From the IMG/VR virus record IMGVR_UViG_3300047320_000339, positions 1-41,107 of that record: a stretch of DNA of 41,107 bases; one strand, written 5' to 3'. A program made the position numbers and the translations under genes. Of the stretch, positions 6,324 to 14,127 are shown one piece after another; position 1 is the stretch's first letter, and the number at the start of each line of letters is the position of its first letter. The notes under the pieces are model-generated. The model was not told where the DNA came from and searched no databases. It saw nothing but the letters and a program-made list of their open reading frames with translations. The DNA is from a virus.

Positions 6324-6872
6324 GTGGGTAAACCAGAGTGGCAAATTGAAAGACAACCGGCATGGCTGGTGGCAGCAATCAAGAAGACTATTTCAAGTCT
6401 ACCGGGCGGGTATGCAGAAGCAGCTGAATGGCTGGGTGTGACTGAAGATGCACTGTTCAATCGCCTGCGTACTAATGGCGATCAGATTTTCCCAATGGGC
6501 TGGGCGATGGTTCTGCAGCAGGCAAGCGGCACCAAGTACATCGCTAATGCTGTATCCCGTCAGTCAAACAGTGTCAACGTTCCGCTGGTGGACATTGAAG
6601 ATGTTGATAACGCGGATATCAATCAGCGCCTGATGGAGTCAGTTGAGTGGATTGGCAAGCACTCAGCCTACATCCGCAAAGCAACAGCTGATGGCGTGAT
6701 TGATGCAAATGAACGTGAGCAGATCGAAGAGAACAGCTATCAGGTTATGGCTAAGTGGCAGGAGCATCTGACGTTGCTGTATCGCGTATTTTGCCCGCCA
6801 GAAAAGGTGAACGCCGCAGGATTGCAGCCCGCGGCGTTCGATGCGACTAAATCAACGTGTGTGGAGAACTAA
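6324..6872 (+). CDS. ymfL: YmfL-family regulatory protein (CII position)
   Basis: 182 residues starting at GTG with AGAGGA upstream. The N-terminal part (QPAWLVAAIKKTISSLPGGY, then AEAAEWLGVTEDALFNRLR) is a helix-turn-helix, and the rest (IEDVDNADINQRLMESVEWI, then SYQVMAKWQEHLTLLYRVF) matches what I recall of YmfL from the E. coli element e14. It sits immediately after cro, the place of lambda cII, so a role in the lysis-lysogeny choice is likely but inferred from position. Confidence 0.8.
   Translation: MGKPEWQIERQPAWLVAAIKKTISSLPGGYAEAAEWLGVTEDALFNRLRTNGDQIFPMGWAMVLQQASGTKYIANAVSRQSNSVNVPLVDIEDVDNADINQRLMESVEWIGKHSAYIRKATADGVIDANEREQIEENSYQVMAKWQEHLTLLYRVFCPPEKVNAAGLQPAAFDATKSTCVEN
6857..6868 (+). 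repeat. GTGTGTGGAGAA element, copy 5
   Basis: Exact copy inside the last codons of the ymfL-like gene. Its GGAG is ten bases before the GTG start at 6877. Confidence 0.65.
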
Positions 6873-6876
6873 TCGC

Positions 6877-7227
6877 GTGATCAATTTAATCAGATTATCA
6901 GGGTTACCGCAATTCCGTTGCCTCCCTTCAGCTGGTGGCCGCTTCAGCAGTGAGCCGCTGCGGTATGTGCTTAATGTACCAGGCGGCGCAGAGGAAGTTA
7001 ACCACAGCTTTGTTGACTGGGCTGTGGGCGATGCTAACCAGCGAATTAAGGCGACCAAATGCGAGAGCTTGACCGAATCTTCCGCGATAAGCGCGGCGTC
7101 CCTTTGCGGGTCATACGCTGGGAGCCAGAGAACGACCGGGTTATCTACCTGCGTGACGACTATGAACATGGTGAGTGCTTCAGTTCTCTCGAACGGTTCA
7201 AGCAGTATTTCAGGGAGGTCGAAGTAA
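6877..7227 (+). CDS. Hypothetical early protein, possibly frameshifted
   Basis: GTG start after a GTGTGTGGAGAA element. The first 60 residues (MINLIRLSGLPQFRCLPSAG, later YVLNVPGGAEEVNHSFVDWA) look like genuine protein. The second half is Ser-rich and lies entirely over the DUF4222 gene in another frame, so it is probably not ancestral. A stop codon in the neighbouring frame at 7047-7049, just before the DUF4222 start, suggests that the original gene ended there and a frameshift extended it. Confidence 0.45.
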   Translation: MINLIRLSGLPQFRCLPSAGGRFSSEPLRYVLNVPGGAEEVNHSFVDWAVGDANQRIKATKCESLTESSAISAASLCGSYAGSQRTTGLSTCVTTMNMVSASVLSNGSSSISGRSK

Positions 7228-7253
7228 TTCATGAGCCTACTTCTGAAAGTTAA
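7059..7253 (+). CDS. DUF4222 family protein
   Basis: 64 residues, MRELDRIFRDKRGVPLRVIR to the C-terminal FREVEVIHEPTSES, with the YLRDDYEHGECFSSLERFKQ block of DUF4222 proteins common in lambdoid phages. AAGG lies seven bases before the ATG. Function of the family is unknown. It overlaps the replication gene start by 23 bases. Confidence 0.75.
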   Translation: MRELDRIFRDKRGVPLRVIRWEPENDRVIYLRDDYEHGECFSSLERFKQYFREVEVIHEPTSES

Positions 7254-8115
7254 ACCATTGGTGATAAGCCCTGAGCTTGCGCAGCGCATTGGCCTGAATG
7301 AGGCTATTGTGCTGCAGCAGATTTGTTATTGGCTGGAAGACACTACATCCGGCGTGGAATATGACGACAAACGCTGGGTTTATAACAGCATTAACGCCTG
7401 GAATGAGCAGTTTCCATGGTGGACAGGCAAGACGATACAAAGAACGGTTTCTTCATTAAGAAAAATGGGTCTGATTTATGTTGAGCAGCTTAAAAAGAAG
7501 CAGCACGACCAGACTAATTATTACGCTATTAACTACGCAAGCCCTTTATTGACCGATAGGGACAATTTGTCCCTATCGAGAGAGACAAATTGTCCTGATC
7601 GAAAAGGCCAATCTGTCCTTATGGATAAGGTCAAGTTGTCCCAATCCATCGGGTCAATTTGTCCCACTCTTACAGAGAATACAACAGAGATTACTACAGA
7701 GATTACAACAACCCCTTCTTGTCAGGTTGCGGGGCAACCCGACCATGCCCCTGATGCAAATCAGGCTGCTTTTAGCGTGCTGGAGCATCTGAACCGCGCA
7801 GCAGGAATGCGCTTTCAGAAATCAAAATCCTCACTGGCACCAATTCGCGGTCGCCTGGCTGAAGATTTCACTGCTGATGAACTGATCCTCACTGTGGATT
7901 ACTCAATCGCGAAGTGGGCTGAAGACCCTAAAATGTGTGAGTACGTCCGACCAGAAACAATTTTCCGTCCGGGTAAGTTCCCCGGCTATCTGAGTTCCGC
8001 GCAGAAGTGGGATAAAGCGGGGCGGCCTAAGTGCATCAACGGTAAGTGGCAGCGTGATGTGATGGCTATCTCATCAATGGACTATGAAATTCCTAACGGA
8101 TTTCGCGGCGCATAA
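7231..8115 (+). CDS. Phage replication initiator (lambda O-type role)
   Basis: 294 residues. The N-terminal domain (about 1-105) is a DnaD/RepA-like winged helix: SPELAQRIGLNEAIVLQQIC, then TGKTIQRTVSSLRKMGLIYV. A Ser/Thr-rich linker is encoded by the iteron array. The C-terminal part (about 180-275: SVLEHLNRAAGMRFQKSKSS, then VRPETIFRPGKFPGYL) matches the conserved C-terminal domain of phage replication proteins that binds helicase or DNA. By analogy with lambda O it should bind the iterons within its own gene. No recognisable helicase-loader gene follows, so it may recruit host DnaB by another route. Confidence 0.82.
   Translation: MSLLLKVKPLVISPELAQRIGLNEAIVLQQICYWLEDTTSGVEYDDKRWVYNSINAWNEQFPWWTGKTIQRTVSSLRKMGLIYVEQLKKKQHDQTNYYAINYASPLLTDRDNLSLSRETNCPDRKGQSVLMDKVKLSQSIGSICPTLTENTTEITTEITTTPSCQVAGQPDHAPDANQAAFSVLEHLNRAAGMRFQKSKSSLAPIRGRLAEDFTADELILTVDYSIAKWAEDPKMCEYVRPETIFRPGKFPGYLSSAQKWDKAGRPKCINGKWQRDVMAISSMDYEIPNGFRGA
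7558..7665. other. Replication origin: five 23-bp-spaced iterons
   Basis: TGTCC begins at 7568, 7591, 7614, 7637 and 7660, exactly 23 bp apart each time. The units share a CAA-N-TTGTCC core, with variants. The first is a perfect inverted repeat, GGGACAATTTGTCCC. Because 23 is not a multiple of three, the repeat is selected as DNA and not as protein. It lies in the linker of the initiator gene, as in lambda ori. A short direct repeat, ACAGAGATTAC, and an AC/AT-rich stretch follow (about 7671-7715), a possible unwinding region. Confidence 0.8.
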
Positions 8116-8127
8116 GGGGATAGAGCG

Positions 8128-8562
8128 ATGATTAACCACGAATCAAAAATCCTTGAACTGATTACCCGCAATGGCCCGCTGAAGGTGCGCGAACTCTGCA
8201 AGCTTACCGGCCTGCATGAGACCTCAGTGAAGCGCTCTATCAAACCGCTTTTCACCAGAGGGACTCTGAAGCGTGCCAGCGACTGGAGTTATTCGATCAA
8301 CACTGCTCCTGTGCCAGAAGAGAGCGAAAAGCATCGCCAGCTGGCGAAGCAGGCTACCGAATTGGAGGCTAAAGGGTTCTGGCTGCGTGCTGCACAGGTC
8401 TGGCGTGAAGCGATGCTGGTGGCCCGGTTCGATGCACCCCGCAACGCAGCCAAAGAGAACTGCGACCGCTGTGCCGCAAGAGGCTCACTTAACTGTGGCA
8501 GCTATGGCGGCCTTGATACAGGCCGTATTGGCGAAAGCTTCCTGAGTGAGGATCGCCAATGA
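8128..8562 (+). CDS. HTH and PerC-like domain protein
   Basis: 144 residues. Residues 1-60 form a winged helix (VRELCKLTGLHETSVKRSIK), followed by a PerC-like helical segment (ATELEAKGFWLRAAQVWREA) and a C-terminal CDRCAARGSLNCG motif that may bind metal. e14 has a similar gene after ymfL. PerC-type proteins act as transcription regulators, so a regulatory role is suggested. GGGGATAGAGCG precedes the ATG; its end overlaps the next small gene by four bases. Confidence 0.7.
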   Translation: MINHESKILELITRNGPLKVRELCKLTGLHETSVKRSIKPLFTRGTLKRASDWSYSINTAPVPEESEKHRQLAKQATELEAKGFWLRAAQVWREAMLVARFDAPRNAAKENCDRCAARGSLNCGSYGGLDTGRIGESFLSEDRQ

Positions 8563-8681
8563 AAGCGCACCTGAAGAGCCACTACCAACGCAATGAGATT
8601 TTCTACCAGGCCATCCGCACCGCAGCGGTGATGATTGCCGCCCTAATTATTGTCCTGACATGGGAGCTGACCACAGCATGA
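8559..8681 (+). CDS. Single-pass membrane peptide (40 aa)
   Basis: 40 residues: a basic N-terminus (MKAHLKSHYQRNEIFYQAIR), one hydrophobic segment (AAVMIAALIIVLTW) and a short tail. It starts as ATGA over the stop of the PerC-like gene and stops as ATGA over the ParB-like start, so it is tightly coupled in the operon. This packing is the main support for it being real. Function unknown. Confidence 0.55.
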   Translation: MKAHLKSHYQRNEIFYQAIRTAAVMIAALIIVLTWELTTA

Positions 8682-9526
8682 GCACATTAGCGCGCATTTA
8701 CGACGACAAGAAAAATAGCGATACCGATATCACTACCCGCAAAACCTACCTGCTGGGCGTTGATGAGCTGTATGTCGAAACTAATTACAACATTCGTGAT
8801 ATCGATCAGACCCATGTCGAGGAGTTCCGCGACGCTTTTATCGCTGGTGAACATGTGCCTCCGCTGGCTGTTAAGGTCACCGAGAAGGGCATTAAGATCA
8901 TCGATGGCCATCACCGCTATTACGGTGCGAAGCTGGCTCAGGAAGCGGGCTATACGCTGCGCCTTGAGTGCAAAGACTTCGTGGGGAGTGAGGCGGACAG
9001 CGTGGCTTTCATGGTCACCAGTAGTCAGGGTCGCGCTCTGTTGCCGCTGGAACGTGCAGCCGCCTATCAGCGTCTCGTTAACCAGGGCTTAGAGCCAGCC
9101 GAGATTGCCGCAAAGGTGAAACGTTCGATCACCGACGTTGAACAGCACCTGCAGTTGCTGACCGTTGGCGAACCTCTGATTGAAATGGTGAAGTCCGGTG
9201 AAGTGGCCGCCACTACTGCGATTGCTCTACAGCGTGAGCACGGTGCGAAGGCATCCAGCTTCGCTCAGCGGGAAATGGAAAAGGCAAAAGCCGCGGGCAA
9301 AAATAAACTGACTAAAGCTGCTGCGATGCCTCAATTTAGCGCTGCTAAGGCGCGTCGGCTGGTGGAACTGCTTTGCGATGGGCAGTCAGTCGACGAAGAA
9401 GATGGTCTTACAGCGCTGTATCATAATTCCAGCTACACCGATGAAATTAAGTCAATCTTGGCAGAGTACCGTGAAGGACTTCACGGCTGCGAAAGCCTTG
9501 TCAGTGGAGTAGTTCTAAAATTATAG
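8678..9526 (+). CDS. ParB-like nuclease-domain protein
   Basis: 282 residues from the ATG at 8678, chosen because it overlaps the upstream stop; ATG at 8660 is possible. A ParB/Srx fold is seen with IIDGHHRYYGAK (about 74-85), then a ParB-type helix-turn-helix (LEPAEIAAKVKRSITDVEQH). In phages such proteins occur near replication genes and may bind DNA or act as nucleases or CTP-dependent clamps. No parA or centromere-like array is visible, so plasmid-type partition is unlikely. Confidence 0.8.
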   Translation: MSTLARIYDDKKNSDTDITTRKTYLLGVDELYVETNYNIRDIDQTHVEEFRDAFIAGEHVPPLAVKVTEKGIKIIDGHHRYYGAKLAQEAGYTLRLECKDFVGSEADSVAFMVTSSQGRALLPLERAAAYQRLVNQGLEPAEIAAKVKRSITDVEQHLQLLTVGEPLIEMVKSGEVAATTAIALQREHGAKASSFAQREMEKAKAAGKNKLTKAAAMPQFSAAKARRLVELLCDGQSVDEEDGLTALYHNSSYTDEIKSILAEYREGLHGCESLVSGVVLKL

Positions 9527-9548
9527 GTCAGGTATAGTGATTGTGATG

Positions 9549-9584
9549 AGTGTGAATTGAATATTATTTTTTTCAATTCACACT
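9549..9584. terminator. Long hairpin between convergent genes
   Basis: A 13-bp perfect stem, AGTGTGAATTGAA pairing with TTCAATTCACACT, and a ten-base T-rich loop. It lies between the end of the ParB-like gene and the end of the leftward island. Probably a terminator, although no T-run follows the stem on either strand. Confidence 0.5.
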
Positions 9585-9616
9585 TACTTATAGATATTCT
9601 TAAAAATAAATATAAG

Positions 9617-10366
9617 CTATGGTTTGAATTTACTCCAATCATCCTTTCTTGGATTAGGTTTAGGCTTGTCACTCATAGCCCACTGATACAAACTTTCAAT
9701 CGAATTGAACGTTAAATCAACAGCGTATTTTTCGGAGGTGGCATAGATAGTTGAAAAGAATGTATCCTCCTTATCTTTTTTAATGTCAGTTGTATTATCT
9801 TGGCAAACTTCACTTCCATTATTACAACCTCTTGAGTTTAATAGCCAATCTAAATATGTTTTAAACTCTGTTGCATTCAAGCCAGCGCTATTATTTCCTG
9901 CATGGTAAGCTAGTAATTTGCTCGGCTTGGTTTCTGGAAGCAGATTCATATCTTTTGCGCCTTTGCAATTTGGCAGGATAGATGTGTTGCACACAACATT
10001 TCTATAAATATCATAATTAGCTTCTAAACCTAGGCCTCTTATTTTATTCCCCCACATTAAGAAATGACAGGAGTCGTGGAGTGCAGTTATGAAATCATCT
10101 GAAGACAACCCGCAACATAACAAACAGACTGCTGGTTTTTTTTGTTCGTCTTTAATGTTGCCTTTATAAGATTTAAATTCTATCAAAAAGAAATTTTCAA
10201 AATTAGAATATAAAGTGTCGGCATTGAATCTATTGTCAAGGCCATTGAGGTGAGCCAATAGATCGATCTTTCCATGATGATCGCAGGAACTGCGAAATAC
10301 TCTGTCAAAATATTCCTTTACACTTTCCTCCCTACCGTTTCCTGAAGTTTTTTTTTCTTCTTTCAT
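9617..10366 (-). CDS. Putative PD-(D/E)XK-like protein of AT-rich island
   Basis: 249 residues, AT-rich codons unlike the neighbours. Asp50 in FNAD, then a strand ending IEFKS (Glu63-x-Lys65) and helix-forming DEQKKPA, give the D...ExK layout of a PD-(D/E)XK nuclease core. Several Cys residues follow (CLLCCG, C100, C126, C134). No closer family is recognised. AAAGGA lies six bases before the ATG. It is transcribed leftward, against the early operon, downstream of the FRG gene, with which it may form a defence or exclusion cassette. The nuclease assignment is inference from a short motif. Confidence 0.7.
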   Translation of the reverse strand: MKEEKKTSGNGREESVKEYFDRVFRSSCDHHGKIDLLAHLNGLDNRFNADTLYSNFENFFLIEFKSYKGNIKDEQKKPAVCLLCCGLSSDDFITALHDSCHFLMWGNKIRGLGLEANYDIYRNVVCNTSILPNCKGAKDMNLLPETKPSKLLAYHAGNNSAGLNATEFKTYLDWLLNSRGCNNGSEVCQDNTTDIKKDKEDTFFSTIYATSEKYAVDLTFNSIESLYQWAMSDKPKPNPRKDDWSKFKP

Positions 10367-10652
10367 ATTTATTCCTTTTTAAAGATTTTATGAAGTATTT
10401 TTCGGCTTGTAATCGAAAAGATTAATTTTTTTATGAAATTCCAGCCTTAAAAATATATCGACAGGGTCGATGTCAGCCGAACCCTTGATAAAACTCAACT
10501 TGATGATTTGTATTTTTATAAGTAAACTTAGGGGTTGGCCAAGGGTAATGAAAACTTAAAAGGCTGATACATATAGAATGCCGTGGTATAATTTTTCAGT
10601 TTTGAGATTAATGTGAGTGTTTATGTTTTATTAATAAACGCATTAAACAATG
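10367..10652. other. AT-rich spacer with small palindrome
   Basis: No gene seen. Contains a perfect inverted repeat ATCGAC-AGG-GTCGAT (10457-10471) that could be an operator for the downstream leftward gene, and a palindromic TTTATTAATAAA close to the end of the FRG gene. The 286-base gap suggests that the two island genes have separate promoters. Confidence 0.4.
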
Positions 10653-12014
10653 CTAAAAAATGTTTTTCCTGAAAGTATCATATTTTTTTGCTATTTCGCC
10701 AGCTGCTTTTTCAATTCCGGGATATACTGTGCTTTCATTTATCCCAAAACGAGCTAATTGCTCCATTATAGCTCCTTTGTTACCAATGCGAAATTTTCTT
10801 ATTCTAAGTTCGCTGTAACCAGTTTCAGGTAAAATTGCATCCTCACCAAATATGAGAAATGCGCCAGACTGTGAATTAATACGTGGGTTGGTCATTCTGC
10901 CTTTTACTACAATGATTCGTTTCAAATCCTTCGGTTCTATAATGTGCTTGAAGTAAGATTTTTCGTCCTTAATTAGATGCAGTAACTGTTCACATGCATC
11001 AGTGCTGTTGAATAAATCTTTATCAAGCTTGTAATCCAGAAGTTTTTTTTGATGTTCAGGTAAGCGCGAGAGGTTTGCAATGCAGCTTACGGTATCAGAA
11101 TCAAAGAATTTTATTTGATTCTTAGGGGTCGTCATTATTATGACATTCCCATCTACCTCTATGCCGTTTTCTGACTTGATGCTTGAGCAGGCAAAATAAA
11201 GTGCAATAAGCGGATTTGTCGTTACATCCAATAAACGAGTTGGTAGGCCGTAGTGTTGCATTCTTACCAATTTATCAAGCATATATCTATCGCTCATAAA
11301 CTCAGCGGGTTGAACAGTCAAAAGTTCTGTGATCATCTCCGATTCGTTTTGACGGTAACGAAAGTTTCCTTCAACACTTTTTCGGTAAAGCGATGGTGTA
11401 AGTTCATATCTAAAATCAGAATGACCACGATAAAAAACTTCTTCGTTTTCTCCGAACTCATGTTTCAATATTAGATTCAGATATGAACTAACGTTTGAAA
11501 TAATTTCTTTTTCATGCGGCTTATCTGGTGGGTTTATATTTGTAGCTGGCAAGGGCGGTAAGAATATATCTATTCCTAATACATTTAAGACTTTTTTTAG
11601 TTCAAGGTCTTTAACGGACCAATGCGTTCTATGAAGACCAAACGAACCTAATTGAAGAATTTGAGAGTATATAAGTTCTGAAGCGAGTTTACATCGACCC
11701 AAATTCGTAAGGATTGTGAACTTAAATTCGATAACTGTCTCGTTTTTTAGCTTTTTAACTTTTGAGTTTGATATAAAACCAATCCTAACTTCGGAGTAAT
11801 CCGCTATGCGATCATCATCTTTTTCTGGCTCAGTAATAAATAGGACTGGTAAAGATTCGAGGTAAGCTAACGATTCTGGATAGAGTGGCAGGAGTTTACT
11901 CCTTATATCCTCAGCGGTAGATTCGAACAAGCGAGAAACTGGAAAAGTCTCTTGCCCTTCATCGGCCTGAAAAAAATGATAGACATCTCCAGCTACAATC
12001 AAATTAAACATCAT
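10653..12014 (-). CDS. FRG domain-containing protein
   Basis: 453 residues. The C-terminal half has the FRG-domain signature: VFYRGHSDFRYELTPSLYR (about 193-211), then QHYGLPTRLLDVTTNPLIAL (about 253-272) and later INSQSGAFLIFG (about 379-390). The N-terminal 150 residues are mixed alpha/beta without a family I recognise. FRG proteins are of unknown biochemistry and frequently sit in mobile or defence loci. AAGGA stands before the ATGATG start. The gene is strongly AT-rich and runs against the surrounding early operon, so it is probably acquired cargo expressed from the prophage. Confidence 0.85.
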   Translation of the reverse strand: MMFNLIVAGDVYHFFQADEGQETFPVSRLFESTAEDIRSKLLPLYPESLAYLESLPVLFITEPEKDDDRIADYSEVRIGFISNSKVKKLKNETVIEFKFTILTNLGRCKLASELIYSQILQLGSFGLHRTHWSVKDLELKKVLNVLGIDIFLPPLPATNINPPDKPHEKEIISNVSSYLNLILKHEFGENEEVFYRGHSDFRYELTPSLYRKSVEGNFRYRQNESEMITELLTVQPAEFMSDRYMLDKLVRMQHYGLPTRLLDVTTNPLIALYFACSSIKSENGIEVDGNVIIMTTPKNQIKFFDSDTVSCIANLSRLPEHQKKLLDYKLDKDLFNSTDACEQLLHLIKDEKSYFKHIIEPKDLKRIIVVKGRMTNPRINSQSGAFLIFGEDAILPETGYSELRIRKFRIGNKGAIMEQLARFGINESTVYPGIEKAAGEIAKKYDTFRKNIF

Positions 12015-12322
12015 TCATCCTTGCCCTCAGGGGCTCCATGAAACAAGATAGGTCTTTAGTTTTGATAAAAAAACATGATTGGTCAACTGATAATTTTGCT
12101 AGTTAATGATGATTATATAAAGTTAGAATTTAAGCATTTCTTTTCAAAATAACCATTTATGTGTGATCTTTCATATCTCTTGTGTCGAAAGACATTTGAA
12201 TTTATTAAGGTTATAGTAACCAGCCCAGCAAATGAGTTGCAGCTTTTGCTGGTAAAGCTTGGCCCCGTTCATTTGCAGATGATGGGGCGTTGCCGTTTAA
12301 AACAGTGTGTGGAGAAGAAAGC
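12015..12322. other. Spacer and structured leader before the KilA-N gene
   Basis: No gene seen. The left part is AT-rich and must hold the promoter of the FRG gene. The right part has two hairpins on the plus strand: CCAGCAAA/TTTGCTGG (12225-12232/12245-12252) and GCCCC/GGGGC (12262-12266/12284-12288). They precede a GTGTGTGGAGAA element and may be an attenuator or the edge of the insertion. Confidence 0.5.
12305..12316 (+). repeat. GTGTGTGGAGAA element, copy 6
   Basis: Exact copy, six bases upstream of the KilA-N gene start codon. Confidence 0.7.
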
Positions 12323-13102
12323 ATGAATCAGCTTTTAGTGATTGATGGTGTTTCCGTTCGTCAGGACAACTCCGGCCGTTATTTCCTTAACGATCTTTAT
12401 CGTGCAGCAGGCGTAGAGCGCAGACATGAGCTTTCCTTGTGGCGCAACATTCAACAGACCAATGAACTCGTTCAGCTTCTGAGCGATACAGGAATTCCTG
12501 TATCGGTAATTAAGGGCGGAATGAACCAAGGCACGTTCGTATGCAAAGAGCTGGTCTACTCATATGCGATGTGGATCAGCGCCGAATTCAGTTTAAAAGT
12601 AATCCGCACGTACGATTCTCTGGCATCAAAGCCCCCCGTAGTTTCAATGCCAGAAGAAGTGCAGACCAGCATCATACTGCTTGAATCAGCCTCCCGAATG
12701 CTGAACTTTTCAAATTCCTCAAAGCTTGGCGCATATCAGAAGATTCAACAACATTACGGTATCCCCAACATGATGCCTGCGTATGCTATTGATGCACCCA
12801 TTGACGCACAAGACGGGTCAAGCCGTCCCACGCTCTCACTGAGTGCGCTTCTTAAGGCCAACAGTATTCGAATGAATGCGAGCCAGGCCTATCGTCAGCT
12901 TGAGAAGCTGGGGATCGTTGAACATAAAAGTAGAGCCAGCCGGTCAGGCACCGATGGTGTAAAGCTATTTTGGTCACTGACGGCTAAAGGCTGCATGTAC
13001 GGTAAAAACATCACCAGCCCGGCTAATCCGCGTGAAACCCAGCCTCATTTCTTCGAATCAAAATTTGCCGAGCTTCTCCGCCTGCTCGACACCGTGCATT
13101 GA
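12323..13102 (+). CDS. KilA-N domain protein, antirepressor-like
   Basis: 259 residues. The N-terminal 105 residues are a KilA-N domain (SGRYFLNDLYRAAGVERRHE, then TFVCKELVYSYAMWIS). The C-terminal half carries a winged-helix-like segment (IRMNASQAYRQLEKLGIVEH). KilA-N proteins of phages bind DNA and often act as antirepressors or toxic early proteins. The ATG at 12323 follows the GTGTGTGGAGAA element; an earlier in-frame start would lie within the leader. The gene resumes rightward early transcription after the AT-rich island. Confidence 0.85.
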   Translation: MNQLLVIDGVSVRQDNSGRYFLNDLYRAAGVERRHELSLWRNIQQTNELVQLLSDTGIPVSVIKGGMNQGTFVCKELVYSYAMWISAEFSLKVIRTYDSLASKPPVVSMPEEVQTSIILLESASRMLNFSNSSKLGAYQKIQQHYGIPNMMPAYAIDAPIDAQDGSSRPTLSLSALLKANSIRMNASQAYRQLEKLGIVEHKSRASRSGTDGVKLFWSLTAKGCMYGKNITSPANPRETQPHFFESKFAELLRLLDTVH

Positions 13103-13109
13103 GGTGACT

Positions 13110-14126
13110 GTGAGAGCATTACTTACGCCAGAGGTAGCACCGCGCACAGGGATTGTGTTGCTGAAGCCAGGGCCAGACCTATTGAAGCTGTTTAAGGGCA
13201 GGGTGGTGATCAGCACACCTACAGTGGATATGGCAGACCTGCCATCAGGGCGGCTGAATGACGGCACACAGCCGTTACTTGATGAGCCCTCACTGATTCC
13301 CTTCTTCAGTCACGAACGCGTGATAAAGGCCGCTGGTGGACCGAATGCGCTGGCATCTTTTGTCCAGTTCTTCGGGTGCTGCCAGTGGGAGCAGTTGGGA
13401 GTGTGGCATCACCATGAATTCACAGTGTCAGAAATCGAAAACGGCCTGGTGTCTCTTTGCTATAGCCACGATAATGAGTTCAGGGAAAACGGCGTACCTG
13501 TTAGCCTGGAGAATATCGCCAAAGGTAACAACGCACTCTGGATAATCAGGGCGGCATGCAGCCAGATGGCGCTAAACGGTGACCATCAGCTGACCCTGCC
13601 GGAACTGTGCTGGTGGGCAACCCTGAATGATGTGATTGACCTGATACCAGAGGCACCCGCACGGCGCGTTCTGCGTATGCCGAAAGAAAGTATCCAGAGC
13701 GGCGAGCTGAAAGAGGCCAGCATTGTTCCGGTGCGACCGGCGCGGGAGGTTATTCAGGATGCAGCGCAGATCGTCAAAAAGATAATCAGCCTCAATGCAG
13801 ACCCGGAATCACCAGAATCTTTCATGAAGCGCCCCAAGCGTAAGCGCTGGGAAAGTGAGAAGTACACACGATGGGTAAAGTCGCAGACTTGCGCATGTTG
13901 CGGCATACAGGCTGACGATCCTCATCACATCATCGGACACGGACAGGGGGGAATGGGAACGAAGGCGCATGATTTATTTGTGATACCGCTATGCAGAGCG
14001 CATCACGATGAACTGCACCGGGATATGAGAGCGTTTGAAGCGAAATACGGCAGTCAGATAGAGCTGCTGTTCAGGTTCCTCGATCACGCGATTGCAGTCG
14101 GAGTGATTGGGACAGACAAAAAATAA
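13110..14126 (+). CDS. DUF968 protein with HNH-like zinc motif
   Basis: 338 residues beginning MRALLTPEVAPRTGIVLLKP, the usual start of this family. The GTG at 13110 has GAGG five bases upstream. The C-terminal 85 residues hold a treble-clef HNH-like motif: C261-x-C-C264, HH272-273, then C295 and HH298-299. DUF968 proteins lie next to Q in many lambdoid phages, in place of recombination nucleases such as Rap/NinG, so a role as DNA junction or structure-specific nuclease is plausible but not established. Confidence 0.85.
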   Translation: MRALLTPEVAPRTGIVLLKPGPDLLKLFKGRVVISTPTVDMADLPSGRLNDGTQPLLDEPSLIPFFSHERVIKAAGGPNALASFVQFFGCCQWEQLGVWHHHEFTVSEIENGLVSLCYSHDNEFRENGVPVSLENIAKGNNALWIIRAACSQMALNGDHQLTLPELCWWATLNDVIDLIPEAPARRVLRMPKESIQSGELKEASIVPVRPAREVIQDAAQIVKKIISLNADPESPESFMKRPKRKRWESEKYTRWVKSQTCACCGIQADDPHHIIGHGQGGMGTKAHDLFVIPLCRAHHDELHRDMRAFEAKYGSQIELLFRFLDHAIAVGVIGTDKK

Positions 14127-14127
14127 A

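Noticed and set aside
7558-7665. CRISPR-like regular repeats
   Set aside because: Units repeat every 23 bp with no unique spacers and lie in a replication gene; they are iterons.
8678-9526. Plasmid-type partition system
   Set aside because: No ParA-like ATPase and no centromere-like array near the ParB-like gene; phage-plasmid lifestyle is not supported, given the integrase.
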